From Bacillota bacterium (GTDB lineage: Bacteria > Bacillota > Limnochordia > DTU087 > JAAYGB01): a stretch of 64,000 nt of DNA. Of this stretch, positions 8,539 through 17,939 are shown one piece after another (position 1 is the first letter of the stretch; every line of letters starts with the position of its first letter). The notes below the pieces were generated by a model that saw only the letters and a program-made list of their open reading frames with translations, was not told where the DNA came from and ran no database searches. Both the position numbers and the translations under genes were made by a program. The stretch covers positions 1 through 64,000 of the forward strand of contig JAAYGB010000006.1 of NCBI GenBank assembly GCA_012727955.1, read 5' to 3'.

Positions 8539-9155
8539 CTACTGCGCGCTTACTGTCACTACTAACTCACCGGTGTAGTCCTGGCCCTTAACAAGCCACC
8601 AAGCATAATCATCCCAAGAACGGTCTGAAGGAGCTCCGGAAAAGGGATATGCATTCCAGCCGTATCCCAGCTTAATGGTTTCCGTATATCGACCTGGGGA
8701 AAAGGCGAATGTATTTCTTGCCCCAGAAACGCCACCATTCGCAAAAGCACCAAAGTTGTAACCACCTTCTGGGTTTCTGCCTTCGAGGGTAAGGTAGACG
8801 TGGAGAGGTAGACCTGCCCCACTAATTTCCTCAGCGGGTATGCTATCATAGATAGCTTTAGAAATATCCTCCTCGATTACAACGTGAACAGGAGTGTTGG
8901 TGGCAAAGACAAGCTGTCTTTCTACTCTTGGATCGGTGTCACCGGTACTGCTAGGGGCCGTCAACGTGATTTCTATTGCAGTATTGTCTAGAATACCAAC
9001 ATGAGCGAATTTCTCCACGGTTAGATCGATAGGAATAGCAGGTTGGGAAACTCCAAATCGTTAGGCAGTGCGCCGAAGTTGTCGGGAGGAGCTGCCAAGG
9101 CCATACTTCCCAAGGCCAATATCAACATCAACGTCAAAACCAAACCCTTTCTCAC
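8539..9155 (-). pseudogene. Frameshifted small secreted protein, unknown function
   Basis: Starting at GTG 9155, 8 nt after AAGGAGG, the frame encodes a clean signal peptide (RKGLVLTLMLILALGSMALA). It then gives about 20 mature residues and stops at 9061-9021. The next frame, open from about 9058, carries the rest: a 160-residue beta-rich region with no family I know. That region ends in WDDYAWWLVKGQDYTGELVV. Intact SD, signal peptide and terminator around one frame break near 9043-9050 suggest a recent frameshift or assembly error. It is the second damaged minus-strand exported gene in a row. Function unknown. Confidence 0.68.
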
Positions 9156-9498
9156 ACCAAATTCCTCCTTATTGAGTCTTGCTTCCATGAGAACAATAAC
9201 GCTTCCCAATCAAAAAAAAAGTAAAAATCAACTACATTATGGAAATTAGTCTTGTCTTCACCAAGTAAGGATGTGACATGTTATGTGTCCAAATTGAATC
9301 GATAGGGAGGAAGATTTTTTGCAGAATTTATGGGCTCGTCTTCCCTTTCGAATAGTGTTGATTCAGGGATGAAATCCCGATAACTGCTGGACATAAACCT
9401 AGGGCAAGGCTCAGGTTAATTACCCGGCCTTGCCCTTTTTGATGCTCTCATCTATTTGCTTCATTCGCGAGAAAGTTTGTCGGGGGACGCAGGTAGAT
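9156..9498. other. Intergenic region with short ORF and terminator-like hairpin
   Basis: No ordinary gene. A 17-codon ORF starts at TTG 9319 (preceded by GGGAGGAAG) and stops at 9370-9372. A GGGAT/ATCCC mini-hairpin overlaps that stop, and the plus-facing hairpin at 9402-9440 follows. This looks like a very short transcription unit or the tail of a lost gene, but nothing identifies it. Confidence 0.3.
9402..9440 (+). terminator. Rho-independent terminator, plus-facing
   Basis: GGGCAAGGC (9402-9410) pairs with GCCTTGCCC (9427-9435) and TTTTT follows. No annotated plus-strand gene leads into it. Read backwards it is the only hairpin near the end of spmB. Confidence 0.7.
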
Positions 9499-10032
9499 CT
9501 AACCAAAGAGCAAATTACAGGTAACTACAGAGGCGATGAAGCTGACCAGATCCGCACCGAGGCCCACAATAATGGCATAGCGAGTGTACTTAATCCCGAC
9601 GGAACCAAAATAAACGGTGGCGATGTACATCGTGGTATCGGTGCTTCCTTCGATGGTTCCCGCCATCAGCCCAATTAGGGAGTCAGGGCCGTGTTCTTCC
9701 ATGAGTTTTAGTACTACGGCCATTGCCGCCGGTCCTGACAACGGACGAATTAGGGCTACGGGAATAACTTCTTTCGGAACATGGAGGTAACTTAGAAGTC
9801 CCTGGAGGGGGCGAATCAACAGCTCTAGGGCACCGGAGGTCTGCAATAGCTCCAGGGCAAAGTACATAGTGACAATATAGGGTAAGATGCGGACGATCAG
9901 ACCGACAGCCTCCGCTGCCCCCTCGACAAAGGCGGCAAAGACATCCACCTTGGCCCAGTAACCGTGGACCAAGATGGAACCGATGAGAATCGGGATGACC
10001 CAGGCCGTTATCGTAGAGAAGGTTTCAACCAT
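9499..10032 (-). CDS. spmB: Spore maturation protein B
   Basis: 177 residues, about five hydrophobic segments, of the nucleoside-recognition (Gate) membrane family. The ending is typical SpmB: RPLSGPAAMAVVLKLMEEHGPDS, then GTIEGSTDTTMYIATVYFGSVG. SpmA and SpmB act together in the spore core; in Bacillus and Clostridium their loss gives spores with raised core water and lower heat resistance. The molecular activity is not known. It is third in a minus-strand operon, 30 nt after spmA. Its presence is strong evidence that the organism makes endospores. Confidence 0.93.
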   Translation of the reverse strand: MVETFSTITAWVIPILIGSILVHGYWAKVDVFAAFVEGAAEAVGLIVRILPYIVTMYFALELLQTSGALELLIRPLQGLLSYLHVPKEVIPVALIRPLSGPAAMAVVLKLMEEHGPDSLIGLMAGTIEGSTDTTMYIATVYFGSVGIKYTRYAIIVGLGADLVSFIASVVTCNLLFG

Positions 10033-10062
10033 GTTGATTCCTCATTTCACTGAAGTGAGCCC

Positions 10063-10644
10063 TTAGCGGGATTGGGATCGACGGGCAAAATACCGATCTA
10101 GGATAATCGCAGCTATCGTTGAAATGGTGGTGGCAATTAGTCCTGAGACTACCACTGCTTCAGGGTTAGTTGAACCCAGTGATGTCCGCATCGCAATAAG
10201 AGTCGTTGGAATCAGCGTCACACTGGAAGTGTTAATTGCTAGGAAGGTACACATGGGCCGAGACGCGGTGTCTGGCTCCCTATTCAGCTTCTGCAGTTCC
10301 TTCATTGCCTTCAGGCCAAAGGGTGTAGCGGCATTGCCAAAGCCAAAGACATTGGCAGTGAGATTCATGGTGATATAAGACAGGGCGGGATGCCCCTTGG
10401 GTACGTCAGGAAAAAGCCTTACCAACAAAGGCGACAATAGGCGGGCGGCGGACTGGAGAAAACCGGATTTTTCCGCTACCCTAGCTACTCCCAACCAGAT
10501 ACTGACGATCCCCAGCAAGGTCAAGGCCCGCTCGATGGCGGTGGCGGAACCGTTGACCAAGGCCTGGGTGAGCAGCTCGGGATGACCGCTACCCAAGGCG
10601 GCGCCGATCCCCAATGCCATTATGACGACAAAGACAGTACTCAA
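10063..10644 (-). CDS. spmA: Spore maturation protein A
   Basis: 193 residues with multiple hydrophobic helices. The conserved core includes MNLTANVFGFGNAATPFGLKAM and INTSSVTLIPTT, diagnostic of SpmA. It partners SpmB in spore core dehydration. The ATG overlaps the stop of the upstream transpeptidase gene by 4 nt (ATGA), so translation is likely coupled. Association with a wall cross-linking enzyme fits a sporulation envelope role. Confidence 0.94.
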   Translation of the reverse strand: MSTVFVVIMALGIGAALGSGHPELLTQALVNGSATAIERALTLLGIVSIWLGVARVAEKSGFLQSAARLLSPLLVRLFPDVPKGHPALSYITMNLTANVFGFGNAATPFGLKAMKELQKLNREPDTASRPMCTFLAINTSSVTLIPTTLIAMRTSLGSTNPEAVVVSGLIATTISTIAAIILDRYFARRSQSR

Positions 10645-12080
10645 TGCAGGGCCCCCCTTCTCACCAATTCATCGATGGCTCGTTGGTCTTCCATAAAGAT
10701 GAGACGATCGTCTCGGAAGGAGATGGAGCTCATTGTGCGTGGCGGTCCATGGATAATCACCAAGGCCCCTTCGGGAACGGTCTGGTAAAACCACTTGGCG
10801 TCCTCGAGACGGAGTCGAACACAGCCGTGACTGGCGGGCTGGCCTAACTTCTCCGCTTCAGTCGTGAGGAAATTACCGTCGGGTCCAAAGGGCACAGAGT
10901 GGAAAAGATAATTGCCCAAGAATCGCACCCAGTAATAGGCGCCCTCTTGATACCTTTGGGAGAAGAAGGCGAAGCCGCGACCGTTGATGCGATACCTTCC
11001 CAAGGGTGTGGGATCGCTTTCCTTGCCGCCAGAGCCGATCATTTCCTTAAGTAGAGTACTCCCACGATAGACCCTGACGGAGTGGGGTTCCCACAGGCTG
11101 ACATCCACCCAGATTGCATCGCCGAAATCCTCGGTGTGAAAGGTAATAGTCTTGGTGGCTTCTTCTTCGTATTCATCGATGGCGTAAATCTCCATCTGAT
11201 ACTCCCGGTTAGGTAACAGAAGATTTTTCGGGACGAAAATGGCGGCATTGCCCTGCAGCATCGCCAGGTGAGCTTGGTCCGCTATCTTGATTTCGCAATG
11301 TTCAAGAGGTCTTGTGGCTTCGACCCTGACCATCGTCTCCAAGGGACATCCCATGGAATTATCCTTGGGTGTGACCGATGTAATCCCCAGGGGCGGCACC
11401 GTGGAGAGTTCCCAGGCGATGGACTGCCCCAGGGTCTCACCTTGGGTGGTACGGGCCGAGGCATCCAAGCGGAGCCGATATTTGGACTCATGTTCCAGCG
11501 GAGTTTTTGGGGTAAGCAACCATGTCGAAGTGTCAGTGAAGGGTGCTGCCGTCAAATTCACGGATTTTGGTTCCAAGGTGAAGGCAAAGTCCGCGGAGAG
11601 GGCTCTTGCAACACTGCGTGGATCCATCATAGTGTTGAATTGCAGCTCAATGGTTTGCTGCGTGCCTACATACTTATGGGGCGGCCCAATAATTTCCGGC
11701 TGTGGCCGGGTGGTGAACTGCCGGGTGCGCACTAGGTTTGCCTGGGACCAGGGAAGGGAAAGGGGAATTGTTACCACCACGGGACTGCCCACGGGGCTAA
11801 GCTCTTCTTGAAAACTAACGGCAAATCGGTGACGTCCCTGGTAATCAATGCTGTAGGTGACCTCCTGCCTTGGGTCAAGACTGGCAACCGCTAGCCGTGA
11901 GGTCAGGGCTTCCTCTGTCAGGGGAATGAGGGACAGAAAGGTGGCGCTGGCGGCGGTACCCTGCCCACAGGGACCATCATGGTAAGAAAGATCAATACAC
12001 AGGATCCCGCCGGTGAGGTAGGCGGCTAACAGGATGCTGCCAATAGCAATAGCGGTAATCACCCTTTGGGTAGCTCTCAT
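10641..12080 (-). CDS. Exported L,D-transpeptidase (YkuD) with Ig-like domains
   Basis: 479 residues. An N-terminal membrane anchor or signal segment (about 8-30) precedes a roughly 310-residue linker. The linker contains bacterial Ig-like beta domains, including IELQFNTMMDPRSV of the Big_5/SbsA type. The C-terminal catalytic YkuD domain (about 335-460) carries HSVPFG and SHGCVRL, with the Cys as nucleophile. Such enzymes make 3-3 cross-links in peptidoglycan or remodel cortex. The start is ATG 12080 after GAGGTGA. It leads the operon with spmA and spmB, which places it in spore wall maturation. Substrate specificity is not evident. Confidence 0.9.
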   Translation of the reverse strand: MRATQRVITAIAIGSILLAAYLTGGILCIDLSYHDGPCGQGTAASATFLSLIPLTEEALTSRLAVASLDPRQEVTYSIDYQGRHRFAVSFQEELSPVGSPVVVTIPLSLPWSQANLVRTRQFTTRPQPEIIGPPHKYVGTQQTIELQFNTMMDPRSVARALSADFAFTLEPKSVNLTAAPFTDTSTWLLTPKTPLEHESKYRLRLDASARTTQGETLGQSIAWELSTVPPLGITSVTPKDNSMGCPLETMVRVEATRPLEHCEIKIADQAHLAMLQGNAAIFVPKNLLLPNREYQMEIYAIDEYEEEATKTITFHTEDFGDAIWVDVSLWEPHSVRVYRGSTLLKEMIGSGGKESDPTPLGRYRINGRGFAFFSQRYQEGAYYWVRFLGNYLFHSVPFGPDGNFLTTEAEKLGQPASHGCVRLRLEDAKWFYQTVPEGALVIIHGPPRTMSSISFRDDRLIFMEDQRAIDELVRRGALH

Positions 12081-12292
12081 GGTGTCACCTCAAAGCCATG
12101 TACTACGGAAGCCCCCTAGGGGCAGGTATTAGTCCAATCGATCCAAGATAACGTCGTACTAAGGGATCCTATGCGCCCAGTGCTTGGGAAATGTCAGAAA
12201 GGTCGATTGGTACTTGGGTCGGCATTCCCCAGTTGGCCATAGGTGATACTACCAATTGCCGGGGGAAGGAACTTTTGTCTGGAGTGAGGGCT

Positions 12293-13690
12293 GTGCGGGT
12301 AATTGTAATTGGTGCCGGAAAAGTAGGGTATCGCATTGCCGAGACCCTGTCCTTGGAAGGGTACAACGTAGTAGTAATCGACAAGGACGAAGATGTGATC
12401 AGAAGGGTAAGTGAAAACCTCGATGTGATGGCAATTCGGGCCAATGGATTGGGCAAGCAACCCCTGAAGGAGTTGGGGGTCGATAAGGATGATTGGCTCA
12501 TTGCCATGATGGAAAACGACGCAGGAAATATGATTAGCTGCCTGGCAGCCAAGAACCTTGGGGTGGGGCAGACCATTGCCCGAATTCGCGATCCGGAACT
12601 GATCAATGATCTGGCGATCTCCCAAGAAGATGTGGCGGTGGACTATGTCATCAATCCCGAAGGTTCCACTGCTCGGGAAATCAGTCGGTGGATAACCCTG
12701 TCGCCGGCAGGACAGCTGGAGGATTTTGCCGAGGGACGAGTCCAGATTGTCCAGGTACCGGTGAAGCTCGCCAGTCCCTTAGCTGGTATGCCCATCCAAG
12801 CAGTCGGTCAGCTTGCCCCGATCCTGGTAGCAGGCATTTCCCGGGATGGAAGGCTGATCATACCCAGCGGCGCCGATCGCATTCAAGGTGGCGATGAACT
12901 GTTTGTTACAGGAAAATCCGCAGATGTCACCGCCTTTTGTGATAGCTTGGGGATGGCTCCCCACAAGCCTAGAAACCTGCTGATCGTCGGCGGTGGACGC
13001 CTCTCCTATTATCTGGCGAAGGATTTGGTTAGTCAGGGTTTAGCGGTGAAAATCATCGAGAGTAACCTTGCTCGATGTCAAGAACTGTCGGAGTTACTAC
13101 CCCAGGTGCTGGTGATCCATGGCGATGGTACCGACGTCAATCTGCTCAAAGCTGAGAATATTGCTGAGATGGACGCCTTTGTTGCTTTGACGGGAAGGGA
13201 TGAAGAGAACCTTCTGGTGGCGCTGTTGGCTAAACAACTGGGCAGCCGCCGAGCCATCGCCAAGGTTAGTCGTCCCAACTATATCCACTTGTCGGGGACC
13301 ATCGGGATCGATGGCGTGGTGACGCCGAGTCTGATCACCACCGCAGAAATCCTGCGGATTGTACGGGGCGGTCGAATCATGTCTTTGTTTCTCATCTTCG
13401 GCGGAGAGGCGGAGATTATGGAATTGCCGGTAGATCCCTCGGCCCCGGCCGCGAATACCAGACTACGGGACTTGCCCATGCCCCGAGAGTCGTTGGTGAC
13501 CACCGTTGTGCGGGGTGACGAGGTGATTGTTCCCCGGGGGGACACTGTGATTAAACCCCAGGATCGGGTGATTGTCATTTGCAAGGTGGAGCGAAATGAA
13601 GCAATTCGTCGCCTCTTTGGAGAACAAGGAAGGATTCTAGATGGATTCTGGAAGCGTCTTGCACGTACTCGCCTTACTTCTCGGAATTGA
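12293..13690 (+). CDS. trkA: Trk potassium uptake regulatory subunit TrkA
   Basis: About 465 residues: two RCK units in tandem, each an NAD-binding Rossmann RCK_N plus an RCK_C. The first nucleotide loop IVIGAGKVGY begins at residue 3; the second, NLLIVGGGRLSYYL, starts near 232. TrkA is a cytoplasmic ring that gates the TrkH pore in response to nucleotide binding. I start at GTG 12293, since VRVIVIGAGKVG is the normal TrkA N-terminus and GGAGTGAGG lies just ahead. The frame stays open upstream to 12191 and GTG 12284 is an alternative. The 3' end overlaps trkH by 50 nt. Confidence 0.93.
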   Translation: MRVIVIGAGKVGYRIAETLSLEGYNVVVIDKDEDVIRRVSENLDVMAIRANGLGKQPLKELGVDKDDWLIAMMENDAGNMISCLAAKNLGVGQTIARIRDPELINDLAISQEDVAVDYVINPEGSTAREISRWITLSPAGQLEDFAEGRVQIVQVPVKLASPLAGMPIQAVGQLAPILVAGISRDGRLIIPSGADRIQGGDELFVTGKSADVTAFCDSLGMAPHKPRNLLIVGGGRLSYYLAKDLVSQGLAVKIIESNLARCQELSELLPQVLVIHGDGTDVNLLKAENIAEMDAFVALTGRDEENLLVALLAKQLGSRRAIAKVSRPNYIHLSGTIGIDGVVTPSLITTAEILRIVRGGRIMSLFLIFGGEAEIMELPVDPSAPAANTRLRDLPMPRESLVTTVVRGDEVIVPRGDTVIKPQDRVIVICKVERNEAIRRLFGEQGRILDGFWKRLARTRLTSRN

Positions 13691-15080
13691 AGCCGTTTGT
13701 ATGCTCCCCTCCCTAGGATGGGGGTTGTACTACGGGGAGAGTGATGTTGCTGCCTTTGCCCTGTCCATTGGGTTGATCCTGCTCGTTGCAGTAGTACTTT
13801 ATTGGATCGCCCCAAAGGGGGGAGTGGTACGATACCGGGAAGGTTTCTTGATTGTTGGTCTAGGGTGGTTGCTGGTTTCCCTCTTTGGCTCCTTGCCCTA
13901 CGTGTTTCATGGTACCTTTGATTCTGTAATTGACGCGTTCTTTGAAGGGGTGTCGGGCTTTAGCACTACGGGAGCAACGGTATTGGTAGATATCGAAAGC
14001 CAGCCCCATGGGATTCTCTTTTGGCGGGCTCTGACCAATTGGTTGGGAGGAATGGGAATCCTTGTCCTAACCTTAGCGATTCTCCCTGCCCTTGGCACCG
14101 GTTCCTTTCAGATCTTCCAGTCCGAGAGTCCCGGCCCCACCCCGGGACGGCTGGTCCCAAGGGTTGGAAAGACCGCTCGAATTCTTTATGGGATCTATCT
14201 GATGATGTCCTTGGGCCAAGTAATTGCCCTGAAGCTGGCGGGAATGTCTTGGTTTGATGCTTTGACCCACACCTTTGCAACCATGGGAACTGGGGGCTTT
14301 TCCAACTACAACGCCAGCCTGGGGGCCTTTTCCAGCCCGATGATCCGATGGGTTATCGGGGGATTCATGGTGGCCGCGGGAGTAAACTTTGCCCTGTACT
14401 ATGAAGCAATTCATGGTCAGCCCCAGGCACTGTGGCGGGACGAAGAATTCCGTTTGTATCTGCTGCTCATTGTTGTCGCCACCGGGATCATTACGACCAA
14501 TATCACCCCCTTGTATCCATCGGTGGTTGCGGCCCTTCGACACGGGGGGTTTCAGGTGGTATCCACCATCACCAGTACGGGATTTGTGATCACCGACTAT
14601 GATCAATGGCCTGACCTGAGTCGGGTAGTTCTTTTCCTCCTGATGTTGGTTGGAGGTTCCGCCGGTTCCGCCAGCGGCGGAATCAAGGTGATCCGGGTGC
14701 TGATCCTGCTGAAGTACGTGAGGCGCACTGTATATCGGTTGATTCACCCAAACGCGGTGATGACTCTGCGAGTGGGCGATCAGGTTGTTTCCGAGGATAC
14801 CCTGCATAATGTCGTGGGCTTCTTCCTTATCTATCAGTTGCTCTTGGCAGTCTTTAGTATGGCGCTGGTAACTCAAGGAATGGACTTGGTGAGTGCTTTG
14901 TCGGCAGCCACCGCCAGCCTTAGTAATATTGGTCCAGGATTTGGATTGGTTGGTCCGGCGACTACCTATGCCGGTCTCTCAGACTGGACAAAAATCACCC
15001 TCTCGATGGGAATGATCCTAGGGAGACTGGAGATTTACACTATCCTAGTGCTCTTTTCCCCAGTGTTTTGGCATAAATAG
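13641..15080 (+). CDS. trkH: Trk potassium transporter membrane subunit TrkH
   Basis: 479 residues with many membrane helices and the four pore-loop repeats of the Trk/Ktr family. Recognisable pieces are GVSGFSTTGATV, TFATMGTGGFS, ITSTGFVITDY and SNIGPGFG. It is the K+ channel-like subunit gated by TrkA. The ATG at 13641 follows AGGAAGG. It lies 50 nt inside the trkA gene in another frame, an unusually long overlap that implies coupled translation. Ca2+-ATPase and MscS genes follow on the same strand. Confidence 0.94.
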   Translation: MDSGSVLHVLALLLGIEAVCMLPSLGWGLYYGESDVAAFALSIGLILLVAVVLYWIAPKGGVVRYREGFLIVGLGWLLVSLFGSLPYVFHGTFDSVIDAFFEGVSGFSTTGATVLVDIESQPHGILFWRALTNWLGGMGILVLTLAILPALGTGSFQIFQSESPGPTPGRLVPRVGKTARILYGIYLMMSLGQVIALKLAGMSWFDALTHTFATMGTGGFSNYNASLGAFSSPMIRWVIGGFMVAAGVNFALYYEAIHGQPQALWRDEEFRLYLLLIVVATGIITTNITPLYPSVVAALRHGGFQVVSTITSTGFVITDYDQWPDLSRVVLFLLMLVGGSAGSASGGIKVIRVLILLKYVRRTVYRLIHPNAVMTLRVGDQVVSEDTLHNVVGFFLIYQLLLAVFSMALVTQGMDLVSALSAATASLSNIGPGFGLVGPATTYAGLSDWTKITLSMGMILGRLEIYTILVLFSPVFWHK

Positions 15081-15176
15081 GTAATTTTCTTGGGAAGTAA
15101 TAGGGAATTATCATCCTGTGACGAAGACTTGATGGTTATAGCAATCACAATCTTAACTCTTTGAGGAGGCTTGTTG

Positions 15177-17912
15177 ATGACACCAAATGGTAGTCCGCAG
15201 TGGCACACTGTATCGGTGGATGAAGTGCTACAGCATCTAGAGGCTACGCCGAGTACGGGATTGAGCGAGCAGGAGGTTGAGCGGCGACGGAGTCAGTACG
15301 GCAGTAACGAACTGGCTGAGGAACCGGGACGTTCTCTCTGGTCCATGATATGGGGTCAGATCAGTGAACCCTTGATCCTCGTGTTGATAGTTGCTGGCCT
15401 GATTTCCGGGTTAATGGGTGAGATTGTAGACACCTTCGTGATCCTAGCCATTGTCATCCTTAACGCTGTATTGGGAGTAGTTCAGGAGAACAAAGCTGAG
15501 CAGTCCTTGGCAGCTTTGAAGAAGCTGTCGGCGCCGGAGGCTAGGGTAATCCGTGATGGACACACCCGACAGATTCCTGCCAGTCAACTGGTCCCCGGCG
15601 ATATTATCCTGTTGGAGGCAGGAGCCAGTGTGCCTGCGGATGCAAGGTTAATCGAGGCGGTTAACCTCAAATGCGAGGAAGCGGCCTTGACCGGAGAATC
15701 GGTGCCGGTGGACAAGACCGTCGATCCAGTGGTGGAAGAGAAGGTTGGGCTTGGCGATATGGTCAACATGGTCTTTTCCAGTACCACTGTAACCTATGGA
15801 CGAGCGAAAGCTGTGGTTACCGCCACGGGCATGAACACTCAGATTGGTAAAATTGCCGATTTGCTGCAGACCACGGAGCAAGAGACCACGCCCTTGCAGC
15901 GGAAATTGGCGGAACTAGGGAAGGTGCTCAGCTGGCTGGCTTTAGGTTTAGTGGTCGTCATCTTCTTTGCTGGATTGCTGCGCAATGAGCCACCCTTCGA
16001 GATGTTCATGACCTCCATTGGGCTAGCGGTGGCCGCGATTCCTGAGGGCTTGCCTGCCATTGTGACTATCGTTTTGGCCCTAGGCGTTCAGCGGATGATC
16101 AAGCGCAATGCCATCATTCGTAAACTTCCCGCAGTGGAAACCCTGGGAACGGCAACGGTAATCGCGTCGGACAAAACGGGAACCCTGACCCAGAACGAAA
16201 TGACCGTGGCCCGGATGTATGTCGAGGGTCAACATATAGACGTTACCGGCAATGGGTATGAGCCCAAGGGGGACTTTTCCATTGCTGGCAAAGAACTTGG
16301 TGCCGAAGACAAAGCCGCGCTGGAACTGGTACTCACTGCCGGTGCCTTGGCCAACGATGCCCATTTGGAGAAAGGCGAGACCGGCTACGATATGATCGGT
16401 GACCCCACGGAAGGGGCCCTGGTGGTAGCGGCGGAGAAGTTTGGTTTGACCGCGCCGGAGCTCAATGGGACTTGGCCTCGCATCGCGGAGCTGCCCTTTG
16501 ACTCCAAACGCAAACGGATGACCACCTTCCATCGGGTTCCCGCCGAGAGCAAATTTGCCCCAGTGATTGGCACGGAAGTGGTGGCCTTTACTAAGGGTGG
16601 TCCCGATGTATTGTTGAGTCTGTGTGATCGTATTTATCGGAATGGGGAGATTGTCCCCTTGACGGAAGATGAGAAGGCGGCTCTTCTTGACGTCAACTTG
16701 CAGATGGCTGGAGACGCCCTTCGGGTCCTAGCCATGGCCTTTCGTCCTTGGGACCAGGTGCCTGGCTCCGAGGATCTCACCTTTGAGACGGTGGAAACCA
16801 ACCTGATTTTCCTGGGCTTTGCCGGGATGATTGACCCACCTCGTCCTGAGGAGAAGCTCGCGGTGAAACAGGCCAAACAGGCGGGAATTCGTCCCATCAT
16901 GGTCACCGGTGACCACAAGGCTACCGCGGTGGCCATCGGTCAGGAGCTGGGGATCATCGAACCGGGCGACGCTGTCATCTCTGGACCGGAGCTCGATGCG
17001 ATGAGTGATGATGAGCTGCGGGAGAAGATCAAGAGAACGGGAGTCTTTGCCAGGGTTTCGCCGGAACACAAGGTGCGCATTGTGGAAGCCTTGAAGGCTA
17101 ACAACCAAGTGGTAGCGATGACCGGTGATGGGGTGAACGATGCCCCGGCCTTGAAGCGCGCGGATATCGGTGCGGCGATGGGTATTACCGGAACCGATGT
17201 TTCCAAGCAGGCCGCGGACATGGTCTTGACCGATGACAACTTTGCCACCATCGTGTCGGCGGTGGAAGAAGGTCGGACTATCTACGCCAACATTCAGCGG
17301 GCGATTCAATATCTGTTGTCCTGTAACGTCGGGGAGATTATTACTATCTTCTCCGCCATCATGCTGGGCCTAGGGCGACCCTTGACGGCGATTCAAATCC
17401 TATGGGTGAACCTGGTCACCGATGGTTTGCCGGCCCTGGCTTTAGGAGTGGAGCCTCCTGAGGCAGGCATTATGGATAGACCTCCTCGGGATCCCAAGGC
17501 CGGTGTCTTTAGCGGCGGAGTTGGCAAGCGAATTGCTCTGCAGGGCTTGATGGTCGGTGGCTTGACCTTGATTGGTTACTATTGGGCCCTATCGACCCGG
17601 GGAGATATGACCCTGGCCCGTACCGTGGCCTTTGGAGTTCTAGCCTTTTCCCAGTTAGTGCACTCCTTTAATATGCGGACCTCCAGTCAGCCTTTGCTGA
17701 AGGCGGGAATTTTCGGGAACAAGTGGCTGAATTGGGCCGTTGTGGCTTCCGCTTTCCTGCAAATCATTGTGATGACGGTACCGGCCTTTGAGTCTATCTT
17801 TGATACCGTCACCCTGGGCTGGAAAGAGTTCCAGGTTGTGGCGCTCCTGGCGATCATGCCCTTTGTCCTGGTGGAGTCCGTCAAGTGGATCACCACTAGC
17901 AAAGAGGCCTAG
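15177..17912 (+). CDS. P2A-type cation ATPase, SERCA/PacL-like calcium pump
   Basis: About 911 residues with the full P-type layout: N-terminal cation ATPase domain, TGES actuator (ALTGESVPV), and the ion-site helix AIPEGLPAIV. The phosphorylation motif DKTGTLT, the KGGPDVLL nucleotide region, GDGVNDAPAL, and six C-terminal helices follow. Ion ligands typical of Ca2+ pumps are present: PEGL, the Glu of SCNVGEI and the N..D of LWVNLVTDGLPA. Predicted role is Ca2+ export from the cytoplasm. ATG 15177 lies 7 nt after GAGGAGG. It is grouped with trkA-trkH and mscS, an ion and turgor set. Confidence 0.9.
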   Translation: MTPNGSPQWHTVSVDEVLQHLEATPSTGLSEQEVERRRSQYGSNELAEEPGRSLWSMIWGQISEPLILVLIVAGLISGLMGEIVDTFVILAIVILNAVLGVVQENKAEQSLAALKKLSAPEARVIRDGHTRQIPASQLVPGDIILLEAGASVPADARLIEAVNLKCEEAALTGESVPVDKTVDPVVEEKVGLGDMVNMVFSSTTVTYGRAKAVVTATGMNTQIGKIADLLQTTEQETTPLQRKLAELGKVLSWLALGLVVVIFFAGLLRNEPPFEMFMTSIGLAVAAIPEGLPAIVTIVLALGVQRMIKRNAIIRKLPAVETLGTATVIASDKTGTLTQNEMTVARMYVEGQHIDVTGNGYEPKGDFSIAGKELGAEDKAALELVLTAGALANDAHLEKGETGYDMIGDPTEGALVVAAEKFGLTAPELNGTWPRIAELPFDSKRKRMTTFHRVPAESKFAPVIGTEVVAFTKGGPDVLLSLCDRIYRNGEIVPLTEDEKAALLDVNLQMAGDALRVLAMAFRPWDQVPGSEDLTFETVETNLIFLGFAGMIDPPRPEEKLAVKQAKQAGIRPIMVTGDHKATAVAIGQELGIIEPGDAVISGPELDAMSDDELREKIKRTGVFARVSPEHKVRIVEALKANNQVVAMTGDGVNDAPALKRADIGAAMGITGTDVSKQAADMVLTDDNFATIVSAVEEGRTIYANIQRAIQYLLSCNVGEIITIFSAIMLGLGRPLTAIQILWVNLVTDGLPALALGVEPPEAGIMDRPPRDPKAGVFSGGVGKRIALQGLMVGGLTLIGYYWALSTRGDMTLARTVAFGVLAFSQLVHSFNMRTSSQPLLKAGIFGNKWLNWAVVASAFLQIIVMTVPAFESIFDTVTLGWKEFQVVALLAIMPFVLVESVKWITTSKEA

Positions 17913-17939
17913 GCTGGGTAGTCTGTGGGAGGTGTCTCG

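Noticed and set aside
12081-12292. Possible c-di-AMP (ydaO) riboswitch before trkA
   Set aside because: The hallmark conserved segments were not found; only a small GCCCC/GGGGC hairpin is present.
14073-14876. Long open frame antisense to trkH
   Set aside because: Opposite a clear transporter gene, biased composition, no SD and no recognisable domain; a by-product of trkH codon usage.
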